Shown: positions 63,379-64,000 of the stretch, in pieces
Numbering within the stretch: position 1 is the stretch's first letter
Layout of the letters: the number at the start of each line of letters is the position of its first letter
Assembly: GCF_900197575.1 (NCBI RefSeq)
Contig: NZ_FZLN01000004.1
Span: forward strand, 1 to 64,000
DNA from: Acinetobacter apis
GTDB taxonomy: Bacteria; Pseudomonadota; Gammaproteobacteria; Pseudomonadales; Moraxellaceae
DNA length: 64,000 bases
Reading direction: 5' to 3'
Translations under genes and position numbers: made by a program
The notes under the pieces: model-generated
Databases searched by the model: none
What the model saw: the letters and a program-made list of their open reading frames with translations, nothing else
What the model was told of the DNA's origin: nothing

Positions 63379-64000
63379 ACATCATTTTATTAAAGTCGCA
63401 AGTGGTAGATTCAAATGAGTTAATCATTGATGAATTACGCCATTTAACCCATATCCGAACACAATTAAAGGTCTCTGTGGGAGATTGTTTAAAAGTGGGT
63501 ATCCAAAATGGGTTGCGCTATATCACGACAATCACAGAGATTACTGAAACGCTAATTCATGTGACTATTGTGAGCGAAGACATTGTTCCTGAAAAACACC
63601 CTGTGGTGTTGGTATTGGCACTGCCTCGACCGAAAGTGTTACGCCGTTTAATTATGGACAGTGTGACATTGGGTGTGGAAAAGATCATTTTAATCCACAG
63701 CTATCGTGTGGATAAAAGCTATTGGCAAAGTCCGTTCTTAAACCAACTTGATGACTATATTCGGCTGGGTTTAGAGCAAGCAGGAGATACCATTATGCCT
63801 GAAATTGTTCAATATCGCCGTTTTAAACCTTTTGTCGAAGATGTTTTATCACAAGTTACAGCGCCTATTTTTGTTGCGCATCCATATGCAACTGAGCGTT
63901 TTTCATCGATTAACCAACCCTGTTATTTAGTGGTTGGACCTGAGGGGGGATTTATCCCTTATGAAATTGAACTTTTAAAAGCAAACGGTTGCCAAACAAT
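63375..64000 (+). CDS. rsmE: 16S rRNA (uracil(1498)-N3)-methyltransferase, 3' end beyond window
   Basis: An SPOUT-class enzyme methylating U1498 of 16S rRNA. The reading frame begins at ATG 63375 (M-N-I-I-L-L-K-S) and stays open to the window end, about 208 residues. HLTHIRTQLKVSVGD is the PUA-like N-terminal RNA-binding part; LALPRPKVLRRLIMDSVTLGVEKI and LEQAGDTIMPEI precede the SAM-knot motif LVVGPEGGF. Full length should be about 240 aa. The 4-bp overlap implies coupling to waaA. Confidence 0.93.
   Translation, partial: MNIILLKSQVVDSNELIIDELRHLTHIRTQLKVSVGDCLKVGIQNGLRYITTITEITETLIHVTIVSEDIVPEKHPVVLVLALPRPKVLRRLIMDSVTLGVEKIILIHSYRVDKSYWQSPFLNQLDDYIRLGLEQAGDTIMPEIVQYRRFKPFVEDVLSQVTAPIFVAHPYATERFSSINQPCYLVVGPEGGFIPYEIELLKANGCQT

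Overview
The window looks like a chromosomal segment of an Acinetobacter species (Moraxellaceae, Gammaproteobacteria). The evidence is A+T-rich coding, a T6SS cluster in the Acinetobacter arrangement (tagX present, tssJ absent, two diverging operons), the argS/SPOR-protein pair, a type B L31 gene behind a Zur-like palindrome, and lipid A Kdo transferase followed by rsmE. All calls come from reading the sequence and recalled family knowledge; no database search was run.

Layout. 1-130: 3' end of a 5S rRNA gene and its terminator, so an rRNA operon ends here. 241-9778: housekeeping and stress genes (cysK, a RidA-family protein, dinB coupled to a GH25 lysozyme-like gene, a YbaK-type deacylase, a GST, an AraC regulator divergent from an EamA exporter, a SPOR protein with argS, and zinc-responsive rpmE2). 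9957-18251: mostly single-gene units of carbon and amino-acid metabolism (malic enzyme, glutamate dehydrogenase, a class III aminotransferase, an MHS-type symporter, an Asp/Glu racemase), several followed by clear hairpin terminators.

18252-36732: a Wzx/Wzy-dependent extracellular polysaccharide locus. wza-wzb-wzc form the export and tyrosine-kinase machinery, followed by a Wzi-like outer-membrane protein and rmlBDAC for dTDP-L-rhamnose. A strikingly A+T-rich cassette comes next (Wzx flippase, five glycosyltransferases, Wzy polymerase). manC (GDP-mannose supply) and a polyprenyl-phosphate sugar-1-phosphate transferase lie on the opposite strand, converging on the cassette. The set predicts a polymer containing rhamnose and mannose, started by one phosphosugar transferase and extended by up to five glycosyltransferases.

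37131-39483: an Old Yellow Enzyme homologue convergent with a Bcr/CflA drug exporter. 40018-61477: a nearly complete type VI secretion system in two diverging operons. The left one is tssH-tssA-tssK-tssL-(166-aa membrane protein)-tagX. The right one is (215-aa periplasmic protein)-tssB-tssC-hcp-tssE-tssF-tssG-(475-aa membrane protein)-tssM-tagF-ompA-like. tssJ and vgrG are absent from the window. The three poorly characterised genes and the OmpA-like protein are the best local candidates for replacing the missing outer-membrane anchor. 62098-64000: waaA overlapping rsmE, which runs off the window end.

Most notable points: dinB appears to start at a non-canonical ATC codon, because every later start deletes the first catalytic aspartate; the TssJ-less T6SS carries three uncharacterised membrane or periplasmic genes; a hairpin follows hcp inside the T6SS operon; and a hairpin with a 27-bp tandem repeat closes that operon.
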